Assembly: GCA_036322835.1 (NCBI GenBank) | Contig: AP027304.1 | Location: 2,914,001-2,978,000 of the forward strand | Reading direction: 5' to 3' | DNA length: 64,000 bases | DNA from: Tenuifilaceae bacterium CYCD | GTDB lineage: Bacteria; Bacteroidota; Bacteroidia; Bacteroidales; Tenuifilaceae | In this document: positions 36,159 through 44,730 of the stretch, one piece after another | How the letters are laid out: every line of letters begins with the position of its first letter | How positions within the stretch are numbered: the first letter of the stretch is position 1 | The notes under the pieces: generated by a model | Told to the model about the DNA's origin: nothing | Database searches by the model: none | Seen by the model: only the letters and a program-made list of their open reading frames with translations | Program-made: the position numbers and the translations under genes

Positions 36159-37238
36159 TTATTTACGAGTATAAAAATGCTTGGAATTTCCGTGTTCGCC
36201 ATACGCTATTTCATCTCCTGTTAGTTGAATGCGGGCCTCGAGGCAGTTTTTGCAATCATCGGCGGCATCGTCGGTGCAGGGCTTGTTTTCGTATAGCTTA
36301 TAATCGTTACGGTAAACTCCTGGCGTAATGTTGGGCATTACAATATTCGCACCAACCTTAATGGCTTTTTCTCTTCCAAGTGGATCAATGGCTTGAAGTG
36401 CAGTTGGCGCTGCAATATTAATATCTTTCATTATGATTCGGAGTAGCGCTGTCATTTTCAGTGCAAGATCAAATCGTTCTTTAATAGGAAGGAGTATGTC
36501 TTTATACTGATACAATGGTGTGTCGGGATGCTCAACGTAGGGCCCCATGCCTACCATGTCGATATCCATACTTTTGAGCCATAGCAAGTCCTCCGCTAAA
36601 TGTTCAAGTGTTTGAAACGGTAGGCCTATCATTACCCCCGATCCTACTTGATAGCCAACCCTGCGTAATGATTTAAGACATTCAATTCGTTCATCGTAGA
36701 TGTGATGCCTATCGTTTGGATGAAGTTTATAGTATAGGTCTCTACTCGAACTTTCAATTCGTAATAGGTATCTTATACCGCCCTTGTTGAACCACTTGCG
36801 GTATGTTTCCTCGGTTTGCTCACCCAGTGAGAGTGTGATACCAAGTTCATTGTTTGTTGCCTGGTTAATTTTATCGAGTAGATTTTCTATTTTTTCAACA
36901 AATTCTTTAGTGTTAACCTCTCCTGTTTGTATGGCTATGCTGCCATACTTGTTTTCCCAAGCAAATTTGGCGGCTTCAACAACCTCATTGTCGGTTAGAT
37001 TATAGCGATTAACATTGCTATTACCTGCTCTTATTCCGCAGTAAAAACAGTTTTTGCTACAGATGTTCGACATTTCAATTAAGCCTCGGAAGTAGACCTT
37101 GCGTCCAATATACTTTTCCTTAACCTCTGCGGCTTTTGTGAAAAGTAAAGTTTTGTCATCACCTGTTACGTTTAATAGTTCTACAAGATCATGCTTGTTA
37201 AGATTTTCCTTGTTTAGTAGTTTCGATATATTGTTCAT
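36159..37238 (-). CDS. hydE: [FeFe]-hydrogenase maturase HydE
   Basis: A radical SAM enzyme that works with HydG and HydF in building the [2Fe] subcluster. The 359 residues have the usual size. Radical SAM cysteines are C60, C64 and C67 (CSKNCFYCGIRAG). Near residue 318 the pattern CTDDAADDCKNC matches the second Fe-S site known from Thermotoga HydE. It is encoded on the other strand, 5.5 kb from hydG. HydF is not in the window. Confidence 0.96.
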   Translation of the reverse strand: MNNISKLLNKENLNKHDLVELLNVTGDDKTLLFTKAAEVKEKYIGRKVYFRGLIEMSNICSKNCFYCGIRAGNSNVNRYNLTDNEVVEAAKFAWENKYGSIAIQTGEVNTKEFVEKIENLLDKINQATNNELGITLSLGEQTEETYRKWFNKGGIRYLLRIESSSRDLYYKLHPNDRHHIYDERIECLKSLRRVGYQVGSGVMIGLPFQTLEHLAEDLLWLKSMDIDMVGMGPYVEHPDTPLYQYKDILLPIKERFDLALKMTALLRIIMKDINIAAPTALQAIDPLGREKAIKVGANIVMPNITPGVYRNDYKLYENKPCTDDAADDCKNCLEARIQLTGDEIAYGEHGNSKHFYTRK

Positions 37239-37368
37239 CGGAAAAAATATTGTTCATGCTAGTTACTTTTTTGTAATTCAAAACGCATATTACAACCTAT
37301 TGTTCTATATTTATTGGTAAATTTATAGAGTTGCTTATACAATTTGGGTTGCAATATCCCAAAATAGG

Positions 37369-38100
37369 ATGGATTTAAAAAATGTTATTTATCAAGTTAT
37401 GGAGCGCACAAAACTGGTTCGACAAATAATACTTTGCATCAAACAGTTAAAGGAAGATGCAAATAATCTGTTCTCAACCGAGAATATAATTCAGAATTCG
37501 AGTTTAATGATCGAGGAGTATTTTTTTCAGAAGTTTACCCCTTTTGTTGAGAAAGTTAAAACTGAGGTAAAAAATTTGCCTCCCGATGAATATTTGGCAA
37601 TTGAGATAGATGCTTGGCTGAGATTGCTCAAGTCAAAATATAATGCGCTTGATAGCGATGAGCATGTGGAACAATATGCTGAGGTTCTATACATTAAGCA
37701 GCAATTCTACCCCAGGTTAATAGAGGTGCTTTACGATTTAAAGTTAGAAGTTCTGGAGAGCGAATTTGATGCCAGAACGGATACGTCCATCTCCTTGGTT
37801 AATAGCAAACTAGAGTTGGGACCAAATACGGTGGTCGTTTCACCGGCTGTTGTGTCTGCACTTATGTCGCTACTTTATAACTTTAATGTATTAACCCAAA
37901 ACCAAGATGTAAAGAATCTTTGTAATGCTTTTTCGTTAATTACGGGATATAACCCAGAGGATCTGCTTTTCTACTTGAGTGCAGAAAGTGAATCGGGCAG
38001 GTTAAAGGCAAAAGTAAATGCGGAGGATCTTAAGGTATTACACAAGTTGCTGAAGAGTATGATATCAAGAACGGAATTCATTCTTTCATATAACGATTGA
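37369..38100 (+). CDS. hypothetical protein, helical
   Basis: A 243-residue soluble protein that I do not recognise. It is rich in leucine, lysine and glutamate, with no signal peptide or membrane segment, and looks all-helical (RLLKSKYNALDSDEHVEQYAEVLYIKQQF). The C-terminal half has TVVVSPAVVSALMSLLYNF and a final KVLHKLLKSMISRTEF. It diverges from hydE across 130 bases and converges with the SiaC-like gene, 14 bases apart. Codon use resembles its neighbours. Confidence 0.75.
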   Translation: MDLKNVIYQVMERTKLVRQIILCIKQLKEDANNLFSTENIIQNSSLMIEEYFFQKFTPFVEKVKTEVKNLPPDEYLAIEIDAWLRLLKSKYNALDSDEHVEQYAEVLYIKQQFYPRLIEVLYDLKLEVLESEFDARTDTSISLVNSKLELGPNTVVVSPAVVSALMSLLYNFNVLTQNQDVKNLCNAFSLITGYNPEDLLFYLSAESESGRLKAKVNAEDLKVLHKLLKSMISRTEFILSYND

Positions 38101-38114
38101 TTTCTCCTGATTTA

Positions 38115-38510
38115 CTAGCAATAAGGAATACATCTGTATGGTAAACTTACCTCGGGAAGTTCAAAAAGGACTATCCCTTCGTTTAAAAGTTCTTCGTCCT
38201 CCTCATGATAATTCCATATTACTTCAACGGAAAAATTAATGTTTCTGAAATTGGATATTTTACGTAGAACCTCACGCAGGTATTTGTACGACGAAGAATT
38301 TATGTATTTAAAATTCAGATCTACAATGATTTTTGCAGTTTCTTTGCCCTTCATGAATTCGTAGTACTCATCTAACCATATTAAAATGTCCTGATAGAAT
38401 TCCTTGGCATTTTCAGGGTGGGAGATTCCCGATATTGAGAATATCCTAGTATCTGGGTCAAAAAATACTTCGGGTGAATCTATAGCGGCTTCAATTCTTA
38501 ATGGCTTCAT
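38115..38510 (-). CDS. SiaC-family regulatory phosphoprotein (DUF1987)
   Basis: A 131-residue protein with the DUF1987 pattern: TRIFSISGISHPENAKEFYQ (about 22-41), a TAKIIVDLNFKYINSSSYKYL core (about 58-78, with the serines where SiaC is phosphorylated), and a C-terminal EVIWNYHEEDEEL. In Pseudomonas, SiaC is phosphorylated by SiaB and dephosphorylated by the PP2C phosphatase SiaA. No SiaB-like gene is next to it. The SpoIIE-type phosphatase 21 kb away is the only phosphatase of that kind here. Confidence 0.82.
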   Translation of the reverse strand: MKPLRIEAAIDSPEVFFDPDTRIFSISGISHPENAKEFYQDILIWLDEYYEFMKGKETAKIIVDLNFKYINSSSYKYLREVLRKISNFRNINFSVEVIWNYHEEDEELLNEGIVLFELPEVSLPYRCIPYC

Positions 38511-38784
38511 GTTATTTTAATCAAACTTCAATGTAAATATAAAACATATCTAGGAAATTTGTCAAATGAGCATTTGTTTCTTTGATTAATAGCCAAATTT
38601 GAAAAATGAAGTTCTCATTTGTATGGATTAATGTGTATTGTTGACGTTTGTTGAATAATTTGAGCAAACATAGATTCTCATTGGCCAATAGCCAACGCTA
38701 AAAAGATAAAAATGAATTTTAGAAATTTTATGTTAAATTTTTGATTGAAATAGGTTTTTGTGATTAAAAAGTGAAAAATGGCGT
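38511..38784. other. AT-rich spacer without a gene
   Basis: I see no open frame of note and no repeat here. It leads up to the promoter of the candidate non-coding RNA. Confidence 0.6.
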
Positions 38785-38792
38785 TATATTTG
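38785..38792 (+). promoter_or_regulatory. -7 box of candidate non-coding RNA
   Basis: TATATTTG matches TAnnTTTG exactly. A TTTTTG stretch 24 bases upstream (38755-38760) could act as a loosely spaced -33 box. The predicted start is about 38798. Confidence 0.55.
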
Positions 38793-38797
38793 TGAAT

Positions 38798-38930
38798 AGT
38801 TCAACTAGAATAGTCCCATGCAAATAATTGGTTAGTTTGTTCTGTGGTGCTTTTAAGGGGAACTATTCTCGATTTATTGTTAAATCGTGTGTTTGGGGAT
38901 GAAGGAGGCCTATGGCCTCCTTCTTATTTT
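38798..38930 (+). ncRNA. candidate small structured RNA (about 130 nt)
   Basis: A promoter at 38785 and a strong terminator at 38901 enclose about 130 bases with no usable reading frame. A long-range stem pairs AGAATAGTCCC (38807-38817) with GGGGAACTATTCT (38857-38869). A hairpin CGATTTA/TAAATCG follows (38870-38887), then the terminator hairpin. The 5' end (GAATAGTTC, 38794-38802) can compete for the same 3' arm, so two folds are possible. It lacks the conserved SRP RNA loop and is not tRNA-like. Its family is unknown. Confidence 0.5.
38901..38930 (+). terminator. intrinsic terminator of candidate ncRNA
   Basis: A perfect 10-bp GC-rich stem, GAAGGAGGCC/GGCCTCCTTC, with loop TAT, followed by TTATTTT. 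The minus strand has no T-run after it, so it serves plus-strand transcription, yet no plus-strand protein gene lies before it within 800 bases. Confidence 0.85.
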
Positions 38931-38936
38931 ATAACC

Positions 38937-39311
38937 TTACTTTTTAAATATGAAGTAAACTGCTAGAATTAAAAAAGCAAAGCCAATAAAATGGTTCGTT
39001 TTTAATGATTCTGTCTTAAATGCAAATACAGTAAAAACTGTAAATACTATTAAAGTGATTGTTTCTTGAATTACTTTTAACTCCACCAATGAGAATGGTC
39101 CACCATTGCCTTTAAATCCAATTCGGTTGGCGGGAACTTGAAAAAAATACTCAAAAAGAGCTATTCCCCAGCTAATCAGCACAATTGCAATCAGTCCAAG
39201 ATTCTCGAACCATTTAAGGTCTTTAAATTTTAGGTGACCATACCAGGCAAGCGTCATAAAGGTATTTGATAGAATCAACAAGAGTATGGTGTAAAAACCT
39301 TTCATTCCCAT
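38937..39311 (-). CDS. DMT-family small membrane protein (DUF486)
   Basis: A 124-residue protein with four hydrophobic helices. The pattern TFMTLAWYGHLKF near the start and GIALFEYFFQVPANRIGF in the middle is the DUF486/DMT-like signature. The transported substrate is unknown. It is a single gene. Confidence 0.85.
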   Translation of the reverse strand: MGMKGFYTILLLILSNTFMTLAWYGHLKFKDLKWFENLGLIAIVLISWGIALFEYFFQVPANRIGFKGNGGPFSLVELKVIQETITLIVFTVFTVFAFKTESLKTNHFIGFAFLILAVYFIFKK

Positions 39312-39480
39312 AGCATTATGCTTTCAAGCCTTTCGATAAATGAGTTTCCATAATTTGATTGCAAAAGTATCTATTTAAGTTGTTTGTTGTTTAATATTGT
39401 TCGTTTTTCTTTCGTATTTATTGAGAAGTTTGCATGAATGGATATCATTTGCTCTATGCTCTAAACAAAAAACGAACAAC

Positions 39481-39513
39481 TTGAAAAACATTGATAAATC
39501 TGAATTACATTTG
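39481..39513 (+). promoter_or_regulatory. promoter of the yicC-gmk-nadD operon
   Basis: There is a -33 TTG (39481-39483) and a -7 TACATTTG (39506-39513), separated by 22 bases. The start would be near 39519, only 17 bases before the yicC ATG. Confidence 0.6.
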
Positions 39514-39535
39514 TCTAAACTAAAATGATCAATTT

Positions 39536-40414
39536 ATGTTGATTTCGATGACAGGCTATGGCAAAGCCGAAGTGGAGTTTGGTACAAAAAAGATTATAGC
39601 CGAAATACGTTCGTTAAATAGTAAGCAACTTGATTTAAGCGTTAAACTTCCTTCTATTTATCGCGAAGTTGAAATGGATATTCGAGCAGCTGTTTCTCAG
39701 CAATTGGTTCGCGGTAAAGTTGACTTTCAGGTAATATATGAAGACTCTTCGGAATCTTCTGCTATTCCCATAAACACGGATGTTTTTGCATCATACTATA
39801 ATCAACTAGTTCTGTTGTCCAGCAAGCATAGTATTTCGTTGGGTAATGAACCATTGTTTCAAACTATACTGAGACTTCCTGATGTTTTAAAGGTACAAAA
39901 AGACGAAACCTCGGGAGAGGAATGGGAGGCCATTCGCGGTCTTACAACAAAAGTTCTTGATCAGATTGTTAAGTTCCGAATTCAAGAGGGTGGTGTTCTG
40001 GAGAAAGATATAGTTATGAGGGTTAACCTGATTTTAAGCCTATTGGAAAAGGTTGAACCCTTTGAAAAGCAAAGAATTGTTGATATTCGAACCAGATTAG
40101 CTGATAACCTTAATGGTTTATCGAAAGATTTGAAACTTGATTCGGATAGGTTTGAGCAAGAAGTGATATACTATTTAGAAAAGTTGGATATAACGGAAGA
40201 GAAGGTTCGTCTTCGCAATCACTGTAAGTATTTTATCGATACGGTCAATCTTAACGAGCCTGTTGGTCGGAAATTGGGCTTTATTGCCCAAGAAATGGGC
40301 CGCGAAATTAACACTCTAGGCTCAAAGGCTAATAATGCGGATATTCAAAAAATAGTTGTAATGATGAAGGATGAGTTAGAGAAGATAAAGGAGCAATCCC
40401 TTAATATCCTTTAA
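39536..40414 (+). CDS. yicC: YicC-family endoribonuclease
   Basis: A 292-residue YicC/YloC protein. Members in E. coli and Bacillus cut RNA, and YicC has been tied to turnover of small RNA. Diagnostic are the start MLISMTGYGKAEVEF and the end NTLGSKANNADIQKIVVMMKDELEKIKEQSLNI. It precedes gmk, the common order in bacteria. A 107-base gap separates it from gmk. Confidence 0.93.
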   Translation: MLISMTGYGKAEVEFGTKKIIAEIRSLNSKQLDLSVKLPSIYREVEMDIRAAVSQQLVRGKVDFQVIYEDSSESSAIPINTDVFASYYNQLVLLSSKHSISLGNEPLFQTILRLPDVLKVQKDETSGEEWEAIRGLTTKVLDQIVKFRIQEGGVLEKDIVMRVNLILSLLEKVEPFEKQRIVDIRTRLADNLNGLSKDLKLDSDRFEQEVIYYLEKLDITEEKVRLRNHCKYFIDTVNLNEPVGRKLGFIAQEMGREINTLGSKANNADIQKIVVMMKDELEKIKEQSLNIL

Positions 40415-40521
40415 TTTATTGACTATCTTGATAATATCAAAACGTTTTTTGTTTTTAAAAAATTCGCTAGTTACTTAATTAACTAAAAAAGAATTCTTAT
40501 AATTGCCATATTCAACTGATT

Positions 40522-41088
40522 ATGGAAGGTAAATTGTTTATATTTTCAGCACCGTCGGGTGCAGGTAAAACTACAATTGTAAAGCATTTGCTTTCAAAGT
40601 ATAAAATGCTTGAATTTTCAGTTTCAGCGTGTAGCCGCGCACCCCGGAATGGTGAAGTTGATGGTGCTGATTACCATTTTTTGAGCGTTGATGATTTTAG
40701 GCGGCGAATTGCCAATGATGAGTTTGTTGAATGGGAGGAGGTTTATCCGGGCTCGTATTATGGTACGTTATGGTCTGAAGTTCGGAGAATATGGGATAGG
40801 GGGTATCATGTAATGTTCGATGTGGATGTGAAGGGAGGCCTAAATCTGAAAAAGAAATTTCCAAAAAACTCGTTGGCAGTATTCGTTATGCCACCTTCGG
40901 TTGATGAGTTAAGAATGCGTTTGGTTAAGCGTGGGTCTGAAACCGAAGAATCCATCAATGTAAGGGTAGGGAAGGCCTTAGAGGAGATGAAATTTTCGGA
41001 TCAGTTCGACCTAATTATTGTGAATAAGCAAGTAGAAACTGCCTTTTTTGAGGCAGAAAAAGCTATTGAGTCATTCATAAATACATGA
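40522..41088 (+). CDS. gmk: guanylate kinase
   Basis: Phosphorylates GMP to GDP. It has 188 residues; the P-loop SAPSGAGKTTIVKHL lies at 9-23, the GMP-binding part is SACSRAPRNGEVDGADYHF, and the lid region has RLVKRGSETEESI. The TGA stop overlaps the nadD ATG by four bases (ATGA), so translation is probably coupled. Confidence 0.97.
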   Translation: MEGKLFIFSAPSGAGKTTIVKHLLSKYKMLEFSVSACSRAPRNGEVDGADYHFLSVDDFRRRIANDEFVEWEEVYPGSYYGTLWSEVRRIWDRGYHVMFDVDVKGGLNLKKKFPKNSLAVFVMPPSVDELRMRLVKRGSETEESINVRVGKALEEMKFSDQFDLIIVNKQVETAFFEAEKAIESFINT

Positions 41089-41693
41089 AAATGAAAGTAG
41101 GATTATTCTTTGGTTCTTTCAACCCAATTCATACAGGACATTTGGTTATAGCCGAATACCTTTTAGAATTCTCTGATTTAAAGGAGATTTGGTTTGTTAT
41201 TAGCCCTCAGAATCCTTTAAAGGATAAAAATGTATTGGCCTCCGATGAGCATCGGTTAAATATGCTACGCTTGGCATTACCCGAGAATAATCCTCGCATG
41301 AAGGTGTGTGATGTTGAATTTGGGATGCCTCGGCCATCCTATACTATTGATACTCTAAAAAAACTTGCCCAGAATAATCCCGACAAAGAATTTGTTGTTT
41401 TAATGGGATCAGATTCTGCTAAGAATATAAATCTGTGGAAGGATTATCAGATTTTAATTGAAGATTGGGACATATATGTTTATCCAAGGGAAAATGCAGC
41501 CATTTTCATGAAGTTTCCATCGCCGAAATTTTCGTTAATTGATGCCCCTGTTCTTGGAATATCGTCAACGCAGATTAGAGATCTTGTGGAGAAAGGAATG
41601 AACGTTTCGGGTTATGTGCCTGATGATGTCTGGGAGTACATCCATAGGAATAATCTTTATGCTTTAAAACAAACCGAAGAACATCATGGATAG
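41085..41693 (+). CDS. nadD: nicotinate-nucleotide adenylyltransferase
   Basis: Makes deamido-NAD from nicotinate mononucleotide. The 202 residues have the HxGH motif in FFGSFNPIHTGHLVIAEY and the ISSTQIRDLVEKG motif near 165. The start at 41085 overlaps gmk; a second ATG two codons later fits the family alignment equally well. It overlaps the TPR gene by eight bases. Confidence 0.95.
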   Translation: MKMKVGLFFGSFNPIHTGHLVIAEYLLEFSDLKEIWFVISPQNPLKDKNVLASDEHRLNMLRLALPENNPRMKVCDVEFGMPRPSYTIDTLKKLAQNNPDKEFVVLMGSDSAKNINLWKDYQILIEDWDIYVYPRENAAIFMKFPSPKFSLIDAPVLGISSTQIRDLVEKGMNVSGYVPDDVWEYIHRNNLYALKQTEEHHG

Positions 41694-41952
41694 CCGTATA
41701 ATAATTTCTGGTTTTATTGATAAAGGCGAAATGGATAAAGCAATTGAGTTTGTTGATGCATTACCTCAATTGGATGCTGAGACATGGTATTTAAAAGGAA
41801 AAATATTTTCCCGTATGGGAAAATTACATGAAGCGCTAAGTTGCTATAACAAAGCGTTGACAATTGATCCAGGTCATGAGGAAGCCCAGGTAATGATTGA
41901 TTTATCGCAAAGAATATACGCGTTCAAGGATCCTAACCGGTATAATCATTAA
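41686..41952 (+). CDS. small TPR-repeat protein
   Basis: An 88-residue helical protein with about two TPR units (ETWYLKGKIFSRMGKLHEALSCYNKALTIDPGHEEA). It is the last gene of the yicC operon, overlaps nadD and ends at the terminator. It has no signal peptide. Its partner is unknown. Confidence 0.82.
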   Translation: MDSRIIISGFIDKGEMDKAIEFVDALPQLDAETWYLKGKIFSRMGKLHEALSCYNKALTIDPGHEEAQVMIDLSQRIYAFKDPNRYNH

Positions 41953-41977
41953 AAAAGCCCCTGCAAAGGGGCTTTTT
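41952..41977. terminator. bidirectional terminator between the yicC and kor operons
   Basis: The arms AAAAAGCCCC and GGGGCTTTTT form a 10-bp perfect stem with loop TGCAAA, with T-runs on both strands. It ends the TPR gene (+) and korC (-). Confidence 0.9.
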
Positions 41978-41995
41978 CGTAAGTGAAGTATTGTC

Positions 41996-42532
41996 TTATT
42001 TAACAATTTCCATTCCTCTTTGAATTGCTTCTTGATTCATGGGGATTAAATTGTGATGGCGTGCGGGAAGCGATTTCTCCAATCCCTTTATTACATTCTC
42101 CATTTTTACAATGGGTTTAACCTTTAAGAATGCGCCAAGTACAATCATGTTAAACGTTTTAGCGTTTTTCAATCTTGCAGCTTCTTCGGTAGCCTCTATT
42201 TTGTATATTTTGATATCCTTACGGTCTGGATGATGTACAATTCCGTTTGGATCATAAATAAGAGTTCCGCCAGGTTTAACCATTTTTTCGAATTTATCCA
42301 TCGACTGTTGGTTAAGAATGATAGCGGTGTCAAATTCCTGAATAATGGGTGAACTAATACGAGTGTCACTCAAAATAACGGTAACGTTGGCTGTACCACC
42401 TCGCATTTCGGGACCGTATGAGGGCATCCAAGATACCTCTTGGCCTTGCATGATTCCAGAATAGGCAAGAATTTTACCCATAGAAAGAACGCCTTGTCCT
42501 CCAAATCCTGCTATAATGATTTCTTCTGTCAT
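41996..42532 (-). CDS. korC: 2-oxoacid:ferredoxin oxidoreductase gamma subunit
   Basis: A 178-residue gamma subunit with the family start IIIAGFGGQGVLSMGKILAY and the SWMPSYGPEMRGGTANVTV motif. It completes the four-subunit enzyme that decarboxylates 2-oxoacids with coenzyme A and reduces ferredoxin. It is the last gene of the operon, 29 bases after korB. Confidence 0.92.
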   Translation of the reverse strand: MTEEIIIAGFGGQGVLSMGKILAYSGIMQGQEVSWMPSYGPEMRGGTANVTVILSDTRISSPIIQEFDTAIILNQQSMDKFEKMVKPGGTLIYDPNGIVHHPDRKDIKIYKIEATEEAARLKNAKTFNMIVLGAFLKVKPIVKMENVIKGLEKSLPARHHNLIPMNQEAIQRGMEIVK

Positions 42533-42561
42533 TTTCTTGTTGGATTTAATAATTAATAATC

Positions 42562-43323
42562 CTATTCATCTTTCATATCGCCAAGAGGATAGGCTGGGAA
42601 CATGTTCTCAACCATCCATTCATTCGATTTTACAGGAGATAGTTTCCATCCTGAGTTACAGGTCGACACTACTTCAACAAACGAAGTTCCCTTCTTTTGG
42701 CCAGTATTTTCGAATGCTTTTGTTATGGCTTTTTTGAGTTTGCGAACAGCAGCTGGAGTATGTGCTGATTGGCGAGTTACATAGCATGTGCCGGGTAGTT
42801 GAGCTATCAACTCGGTTATTTTTAATGGGTAACCATTTAATTTGATATCCCTACCGTAAGGAGTTGTAGCGGTAACCATACCTTCGAGAGTTGTGGGAGC
42901 CATTTGACCTCCGGTCATTCCGTAAATACCATTATTGATAAAAATAACAACAATATTTTCCCCACGGTTACATGCGTGCATTATTTCGGCAGTTCCAATT
43001 GATGCTAAATCGCCATCACCCTGATAGGTGAAAACGTATTTATCGGGGTAGAGCCTGTTTATTGCGGTAGCCACAGCGGGAGCTCTTCCGTGAGCAGCTT
43101 CTTGCCAATCAATATCAAGGTAGTTGTATGCCAGAACCGAGCAACCTACAGGTGAAACGCCAATGGTTTTACCCTGGATGTTGAGTTCTTCAATTACTTC
43201 GGCAACAAGTTTATGAACAACGCCGTGGGTACAGCCCGGGCAGTAGTGCATAATGTTGTCGGTTAAAACCTTAGTTTTAGAGTAAACAAGGTTTTCCTCT
43301 TTGATTATATCTTTAATATCCAT
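42562..43323 (-). CDS. korB: 2-oxoacid:ferredoxin oxidoreductase beta (TPP) subunit
   Basis: A 253-residue thiamine-diphosphate-binding subunit. CPGCTHGVVHKL and GDGDLASIGTAE...NNGIYGMTGGQMAPT are the TPP and magnesium-binding regions. It follows korA by five bases. The sequence resembles both 2-oxoglutarate and branched-chain 2-oxoacid (Vor) enzymes, so the substrate is open. Confidence 0.93.
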   Translation of the reverse strand: MDIKDIIKEENLVYSKTKVLTDNIMHYCPGCTHGVVHKLVAEVIEELNIQGKTIGVSPVGCSVLAYNYLDIDWQEAAHGRAPAVATAINRLYPDKYVFTYQGDGDLASIGTAEIMHACNRGENIVVIFINNGIYGMTGGQMAPTTLEGMVTATTPYGRDIKLNGYPLKITELIAQLPGTCYVTRQSAHTPAAVRKLKKAITKAFENTGQKKGTSFVEVVSTCNSGWKLSPVKSNEWMVENMFPAYPLGDMKDE

Positions 43324-43328
43324 CGTGG

Positions 43329-44414
43329 TTAGCCTTTAATTAGTTTTTCTTCCAATGCTTTAACTACTTCGTTTGGAGTAGGAATAACGCCACCCATACG
43401 GCCATAGTGTTCAACAGGTATGCGTCCGTTTACTGCTAAACGAACATCCTCTACCATTTGCCCTGCACTCATTTCAACGGTAAGAATACCCTTGATTTTT
43501 CCAATCATTGTTTGGATTGCCTTGGTTGGGTATGGGAAAAGAGTGATAGGTCTTAGTAATCCAACTTTAATACCTTTTTCGCGGGCTAAGTCAACAGCCT
43601 TTTGGCAAATACGGCTCGATGAGCCATAGGCAACTAAAAGGTATTCGGCATCGTCGCAGTTGATTTTCTCGAAACGAACTTCTTTCTCCTCAATTTCTTT
43701 ATACTTTGCTTGCAGTTTAATGTTAAACTGTTCCTGACGGCTAGCATCAAGATCGAGAGATGTTATGATGTTACGTTGACGATTTGCGGTTTTTCCTGTA
43801 GTAGCCCATGAACCATAACGTTTAACAACTTCATCGTCGGATAGTCTTGGTTTGTAGTCACCAATTTGAACTTTCTCCATCATTTGGCCAATAACGCCAT
43901 CGGAAAGAATCATTGCGGGATTTCTGTACTTAAATGCTAATTCAAAGCTTAAATCAACAAAATCATACATTTCCTGTACCGAAGCAGGCGCTAAAACAAT
44001 AAGTCTATAATCACCATGTCCACCGCCCTTTACAGCTTGGAAGTAATCGCTTTGTGCTGGTTGGATAGTTCCCAATCCGGGGCCTCCACGTACAACGTTA
44101 ACCACAAGGCAAGGTAGCTCTGCACCGGCAATGTAAGTTATTCCTTCCTGTTTTAAACTTATACCGGGGCTCGATGATGAGGTCATTACTTTTTTACCGC
44201 AACTAGCACCGCCGTATACCATATTGATTGCAGCAACTTCGCTTTCGGCCTGTAGTACAACCATGCCAGTTTCTTCCCAAGGTTTACGAACCATAAGGGT
44301 TTCCATAACTTCGGATTGAGGAGTGATGGGGTAGCCAAAGTAACCGTCACAACCGCAACGGATTGCTGCTTCGGCAATCGCCTCATTCCCCTTCATTAAT
44401 TTATAATCTGCCAT
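43329..44414 (-). CDS. korA: 2-oxoacid:ferredoxin oxidoreductase alpha subunit (KorA/VorB-like)
   Basis: A 361-residue alpha subunit with the CoA/pyruvate-domain motifs CDGYFGYPITPQSEVMETL (about 22-40) and SSSSPGISLKQEGITY. Bacteroidales relatives are usually named 3-methyl-2-oxobutanoate dehydrogenase VorB, and the companion aminotransferase fits a role in amino-acid-derived 2-oxoacids. 2-oxoglutarate is also possible. Reduced ferredoxin from this enzyme could feed HydABC. Confidence 0.92.
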   Translation of the reverse strand: MADYKLMKGNEAIAEAAIRCGCDGYFGYPITPQSEVMETLMVRKPWEETGMVVLQAESEVAAINMVYGGASCGKKVMTSSSSPGISLKQEGITYIAGAELPCLVVNVVRGGPGLGTIQPAQSDYFQAVKGGGHGDYRLIVLAPASVQEMYDFVDLSFELAFKYRNPAMILSDGVIGQMMEKVQIGDYKPRLSDDEVVKRYGSWATTGKTANRQRNIITSLDLDASRQEQFNIKLQAKYKEIEEKEVRFEKINCDDAEYLLVAYGSSSRICQKAVDLAREKGIKVGLLRPITLFPYPTKAIQTMIGKIKGILTVEMSAGQMVEDVRLAVNGRIPVEHYGRMGGVIPTPNEVVKALEEKLIKG

Positions 44415-44448
44415 CTTATTAATAATTTCAAGTTATAATTAACTGAAT

Positions 44449-44685
44449 TTAGGCGTTAGCCTCTGTTTTAACTTTATAAACCGAAATAACGCTATCCGGA
44501 CAAACCATTGCGCAGTTTGCGCATCCAACGCATGCTTCAGGATTCGACATGTAGGCGAAGTTGTATCCTTTGCCGTTTACCTCTTTAGCCAAACTGATGA
44601 CTTTAGAGGGACAAGCAACAATGCAAAGGCTACAGCCTTTACATTTCTCTGTGTCAACCACAATTGCTCCTCTTATTTTTGCCAT
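44449..44685 (-). CDS. korD: 2x[4Fe-4S] ferredoxin subunit of the oxidoreductase
   Basis: A 78-residue ferredoxin with two clusters: CKGCSLCIVACP (about 15-26) and CVGCANCAMVCP (about 52-63). It is encoded first of the four kor genes, 34 bases before korA, and carries electrons from the TPP site to ferredoxin. Confidence 0.93.
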   Translation of the reverse strand: MAKIRGAIVVDTEKCKGCSLCIVACPSKVISLAKEVNGKGYNFAYMSNPEACVGCANCAMVCPDSVISVYKVKTEANA

Positions 44686-44730
44686 AATATTTAAATTTGA
44701 GAATGAATGATTATTGTAAAATTATATAAT

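Noticed and set aside
38798-38930. Candidate RNA as SRP RNA or tRNA-like
   Set aside because: The conserved SRP apical loop (GGAA with its asymmetric internal loop) and any T-arm or CCA end are missing.
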